Assembly (NCBI GenBank): GCA_000992325.1
Contig: LBTZ01000014.1
Location: forward strand, 1 to 32,606
Direction of reading: 5' to 3'
DNA: 32,606 nucleotides
Source of the DNA: Parcubacteria group bacterium GW2011_GWD2_38_11
GTDB taxonomy: Bacteria > Patescibacteriota > Minisyncoccia > Moranbacterales > GWC2-37-73
A program made the position numbers and the translations under genes. Shown here in pieces: positions 30,609-32,606 of the stretch. Under the pieces are notes generated by a model. It saw only the letters and a program-made list of their open reading frames with translations. It was not told the origin of the DNA and did no database searches. The number at the start of each line of letters is the position of its first letter. Position 1 is the first letter of the stretch.

Positions 30609-30691
30609 GCCGCGGTGGTGGAATGGTATACACAAGAGGCTTAAAACCTCTCGGGCGCAAGCCCTTGCGAGTTCGAGTCTCGCCCGTGGTA
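30609..30691 (+). tRNA. tRNA-Leu (anticodon TAA)
   Basis: Anticodon stem AGAGG/CCTCT with loop CTTAAAA, class II variable arm CGGGCGCAAGCCCTT, T-arm GCGAG-TTCGAGT-CTCGC, A73. The acceptor GCCGCGG/CCGTGGT has G-U wobbles at 1-72 and 4-69, unusually weak at the end. Confidence 0.9.
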
Positions 30692-30698
30692 CAAATTA

Positions 30699-30724
30699 AA
30701 AAAAGAGCATTAATGCTCTTTTTT
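30699..30724. terminator. Bidirectional terminator
   Basis: AAAAAAGAGCATT / AATGCTCTTTTTT perfect palindrome between tRNA-Leu(TAA) and the convergent uracil-DNA glycosylase gene, whose stop codon it touches. Confidence 0.88.
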
Positions 30725-31292
30725 ATTTTTTCAATAAGCTTGGAATTTTTGCGAAATCTTCTTCAAAAAGTGTGCGTGTTTTTCGAGAGATGCGGGCGGC
30801 GGCGGGATGGTGGAGTGGAAAAATTTTCAGTTCTCCTAGCTTTGGAATATTTATTTTTAAAATTTTTCCATGTACTTCGGAAATTTTTACGTTGGGAACA
30901 AAACTGTTGAGTGCATATTTTCCAAGGGTCACAATTATCTTTGGCTCTATGATTGCAATTTGTTTTTCAAGCCATGGCCAACATTCGCTAACTTCTTCTG
31001 GAAGGGGATCGCGATTTTCTGGTGGACGACATTTGCAAATGTTAGTTAGGTACACATCTTCGCGTTTTATTTTTATGCTCGCTAGCATTTTGTCTAAGAT
31101 TCTTCCGGTGCTACCAACAAAAGGAATCCCAAGTTCATCTTCTTTTTTTCCAGGAGCTTCACCAATAAAAATAATTTCAGCTTCGGGATTTCCATCGCCA
31201 AAAACAACACGCGAACAATTTTTATAAAGTGTGCAGTTATTGCATGCAGACATCTTCTTATTTAATTTTTCCAGTTGTTCTTTTTTCGTCAT
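30723..31292 (-). CDS. Family-4 uracil-DNA glycosylase (Fe-S type)
   Basis: 189 residues. Removes uracil from DNA in base-excision repair. Motif 1 is GEAPGKKEDELGIPFVGSTGR (about 44-64), motif 2 PLHHPAAARISR near 160, and the iron-sulphur cysteines are C17, C20, one of C86/C88 in NICKCRPP, and C104 in SECWPWL. The GEAPG form with a 4Fe-4S cluster marks family 4 (UdgA of Thermus and archaea) rather than family 1 Ung. On the minus strand downstream of the metallophosphoesterase and endonuclease IV genes, so repair functions cluster; a REP-like element separates it from them. Confidence 0.94.
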   Translation of the reverse strand: MTKKEQLEKLNKKMSACNNCTLYKNCSRVVFGDGNPEAEIIFIGEAPGKKEDELGIPFVGSTGRILDKMLASIKIKREDVYLTNICKCRPPENRDPLPEEVSECWPWLEKQIAIIEPKIIVTLGKYALNSFVPNVKISEVHGKILKINIPKLGELKIFPLHHPAAARISRKTRTLFEEDFAKIPSLLKK

Positions 31293-31301
31293 TTTTTTGT
31301 G

Positions 31302-31420
31302 TTGTCATTCCGGGCTTGACCCGGAATCCAGGATTTAACGCCTTATGTTTTAAACAATATATTTCTTAATTTAATACTCACAATATAAATCCTGGATTCC
31401 CGCCTACGCGGGAATGACAA
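31302..31420. repeat. REP/MITE-like element B, divergent copy 3
   Basis: Ends TTGTCATTCC / GGAATGACAA. Hairpins ATTCCGGG-CTTGA-CCCGGAAT at the left and ATTCCCGC-CTAC-GCGGGAAT at the right, with a nested inverted repeat GGAATCCAGGATTTA / TAAATCCTGGATTCC around an AT-rich core. Same family of ends as 12443-12533 and 14557-14649, and similar to the GTCATTCCCG-type repeats found in many bacterial genomes. Confidence 0.85.
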
Positions 31421-31430
31421 TAGGTATTTT

Positions 31431-31961
31431 TTATTTTAATCCATTTATGAGTATTAGTTGAAATTTATAATCATTATCATTCCAAACCGCAAAAGTTGGG
31501 GGATAATATTGGTTGGCGACATTGCCAGGGTTTAGCATTTCGCATTCCTTTATATTTCCGTATCGCTCGCCTTTGACAATTTCTGTCCAAGGCTTGTGAG
31601 TGTGGCCATAAAAAACATAATCGAATTTTCCTTCCTCGGCAAGTTTGCGGGCATATTCAGGAAAATGCACAAAGGCCATTTTTTTGTTGGCAATTTCAAC
31701 TTCGCCGTGTTTTGAAAAAATATTAACTGATTTGTATTTTCCATCAGCGAATGGATAATCTGCAGCATGTCCTCGATCCATATTGCCAAAAGTCCAAAAG
31801 ATGTCGCCCACAAAATTCTCACGCAGAAAATCCAGCGTTTCAATTTCCGCCAAATCGCCGCAGTGAATCATTTTTTCAATTTTATGCTCGCGACAATAAT
31901 CCAAAACCTTTGTTATGTTCGGAATGTTGTCGTGTGTGTCTGAGATGATAGCGATTTTCAT
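31431..31961 (-). CDS. YfcE/MJ0936-type metallophosphoesterase
   Basis: 176 residues, a calcineurin-like phosphoesterase of the small YfcE class. Di-metal motifs: SDTHDN (about 7-12), HCGDLAE (about 33-39), FGNMDRG (about 58-64), HFPE (about 98-101), YGHTHKPW (about 117-124) and LNPGN (about 143-147). Family members hydrolyse phosphodiesters or phosphomonoesters in vitro; physiological substrates are mostly unknown. Starts 5 bp after the endonuclease IV stop, so it is in the same operon. A repair-linked phosphatase role is only suggested by the neighbours. Confidence 0.92.
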   Translation of the reverse strand: MKIAIISDTHDNIPNITKVLDYCREHKIEKMIHCGDLAEIETLDFLRENFVGDIFWTFGNMDRGHAADYPFADGKYKSVNIFSKHGEVEIANKKMAFVHFPEYARKLAEEGKFDYVFYGHTHKPWTEIVKGERYGNIKECEMLNPGNVANQYYPPTFAVWNDNDYKFQLILINGLK

Positions 31962-31966
31962 ATTTT

Positions 31967-32606
31967 TTACTTCCTAAAGTTTTTGAGAATTTCAATGTCA
32001 TCTTTGACAAAATCATATTCGGTTTCAAGAATCATATCAATGTTTTTTTCTTGGGCGAATTTTGTGATGTCCTCGAAAGCTTTTTCGCCGATGAGGCCTT
32101 TGCCAATGTGTTCGTGGCGATCTTTGCGGGAAGCAAGTTCTGTTTTTGAATCGTTGGCATGAATTAGTTTGATGTTTGCAAGTCCAATTTCAGAGTCGAT
32201 TTTTTGAAGAGTATTTTGAAAATCTCGCCAGTCGTAGCCAGAAGCAAAGGAATGTTGAGTGTCCAGGCAAATACCTACCAATTTAGTATGATTAACAAGC
32301 TTTATAATTTCGGCTAGTTGCGAAAATGTTGCGCCGATTATTTTTCCGGAGCCGGCGGCATTTTCAAGAAGAAGTTCAGCGGATCCCGTGTATCCATCGA
32401 GAGTTTTTTTGAGCATCTCGGCAACTTTTTCTGAAGCTTCATTCTCAGAAAGCTCGCCGGCAGATCCGAGATGAGTCATGACATATTTTGCGCCAAGCAG
32501 ACTTGCTCGTTCAAGTTCGTCGCGCACAATGGCAACAGTACTGTGACGGATGCGATTGTCGGCAGAGGCGTAGTTGATGTAAAAAGGAGTATGCACGACA
32601 ATAACT
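31967..32606 (-). CDS. nfo: Endonuclease IV (AP endonuclease), 5' end outside window
   Basis: TIM-barrel AP endonuclease acting at abasic sites, for example those left by the uracil-DNA glycosylase encoded nearby. The frame stays open through the right edge; the track start at 32596 is an internal GTG (Val) in VVHTPFYINYAS, so about 60-80 N-terminal residues are missing. The metal-ligand motifs are complete in what is seen: THLGSAGE, LLLENAAGSG, GICLDTQHSFASGYD, IKLIHANDSK, RHEHIGKGLIG and ILETEYD. First visible gene of the minus-strand repair group. Confidence 0.95.
   Translation of the reverse strand, partial: VIVVHTPFYINYASADNRIRHSTVAIVRDELERASLLGAKYVMTHLGSAGELSENEASEKVAEMLKKTLDGYTGSAELLLENAAGSGKIIGATFSQLAEIIKLVNHTKLVGICLDTQHSFASGYDWRDFQNTLQKIDSEIGLANIKLIHANDSKTELASRKDRHEHIGKGLIGEKAFEDITKFAQEKNIDMILETEYDFVKDDIEILKNFRK

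Overview
The window looks like a chromosomal segment of a low-GC Candidate Phyla Radiation (Patescibacteria) bacterium, possibly from the Parcubacteria/Moranbacteria side. This is an inference from gene content and style, not a database result. The signs are short housekeeping proteins, few Shine-Dalgarno sites with some apparently leaderless starts, tRNA genes without encoded CCA, many dispersed palindromes, and standard TGA stops (so not the recoded Gracilibacteria/Absconditabacteria code).

Left part (1-9.9 kb): a minus-strand group (metallo-beta-lactamase-fold hydrolase, one-TM protein, gyrA cut by the window edge), then a plus-strand housekeeping run: ribosomal protein S1, a guanylate-kinase homologue with a damaged P-loop, tilS, ftsH, a polytopic membrane protein, a GIY-YIG protein, tRNA-Val and a broken tRNA-Val copy carrying a palindrome.

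Middle (9.9-21.5 kb): two exported proteins of unknown role; an O-antigen ligase/polymerase-like membrane protein whose gene carries 13 ParB-type parS palindromes (11 exact TGTTCCACGTGGAACA, 2 variants), all read in frame; tRNA-Ala and tRNA-Arg; the CCA-adding enzyme; a DxDDTA-containing terpene-cyclase-like protein convergent with a UbiA-family prenyltransferase; a small conserved protein; tRNA-Leu; an RluA-type pseudouridine synthase; and rplS.

Right part (21.5-32.6 kb): a tRNA array (Leu, Val, Phe, Ile2, Gly) and a two-gene cassette with strong SD sites. Next comes an alginate-like polysaccharide locus: a PL7-type lyase, a shortened nucleotide-sugar dehydrogenase, one 925-residue protein fusing a processive GT2 synthase, a LysM and an AlgG-like C5-epimerase beta-helix, and a BNR-repeat protein. 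Then a secreted 3D-domain protein with an apparent frameshift, tRNA-Cys and tRNA-Leu, and a base-excision-repair group (family-4 uracil-DNA glycosylase, metallophosphoesterase, endonuclease IV cut by the edge).

Two things stand out. One is a dense centromere-like parS array built into the hydrophilic loops of a membrane-protein gene. The other is the polymerase-epimerase fusion with its lyase, which suggests a compact system for making and trimming an alginate-like surface polysaccharide. Several families of palindromic or MITE-like repeats sit between or inside genes.
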